Assembly (NCBI GenBank): GCA_900313855.1 | Contig: OMSZ01000059.1 | Span: forward strand, 1 to 7,166 | Length of the DNA: 7,166 nt | Direction of reading: 5' to 3' | Origin: an uncultured Eubacteriales bacterium | GTDB taxonomy: Bacteria; Bacillota; Clostridia; Lachnospirales; Lachnospiraceae | Part shown: piece after piece, positions 6,196 to 7,166 of the stretch | How the letters are laid out: each line of letters opens with the position of its first letter | How positions within the stretch are numbered: the stretch's first letter is position 1 | Translations under genes and position numbers: made by a program | The notes under the pieces: model-generated | What the model was told of the DNA's origin: nothing | Databases searched by the model: none | Seen by the model: only the letters and a program-made list of their open reading frames with translations

Positions 6196-7166
<971 letters not shown>

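Overview
The window holds most of an F1Fo ATP synthase (atp) operon on the + strand, in the order atpI-atpB-atpE-atpF-atpH-atpA-atpG-atpD. atpD runs off the right edge and atpC is presumably just beyond it. A divergent phosphoribosyltransferase-family gene occupies the left edge on the - strand and is cut by it. Moderate-to-low GC, strong AGGAGG/AGGTGA-type ribosome sites, AT-rich promoters and protein sequences typical of Clostridia point to an anaerobic Firmicute, most likely Lachnospiraceae. This assignment rests on recognition and codon character, not on a search.

Layout: 1-419 is the - strand gene. 420-671 is a divergent promoter region, with a clear sigma-A type promoter facing left and an extended -10 facing right. 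672-3481 holds the membrane sector and stalk genes atpI, atpB (a), atpE (c), atpF (b) and atpH (delta). 3581-5083 is atpA (alpha), 5176-6033 is atpG (gamma), and 6223-7166 is the first 314 codons of atpD (beta). All frames are open, with no frameshift, insertion sequence, RNA gene or CRISPR.

The genes encode one machine. Ions pass through a half-channels and the c-ring, turning gamma. b2 and delta hold the alpha3beta3 head still while beta makes ATP (or hydrolyses it to pump ions). The c subunit carries the residues that bind Na+ in Ilyobacter-type c-rings (Q32, E65, T66, Y70), so the enzyme is predicted to be Na+-coupled.

The window is otherwise an ordinary housekeeping region. Its least explained part is the non-coding DNA between genes. 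B-E, E-F and F-H are tightly packed or overlapping, but I-B (189 nt), H-A (99 nt), A-G (92 nt) and G-D (189 nt) have gaps rich in inverted repeats without T-tracts. Several of these arms could pair in mutually exclusive ways. I found no convincing new biological system; these structured spacers are the best candidates for follow-up.
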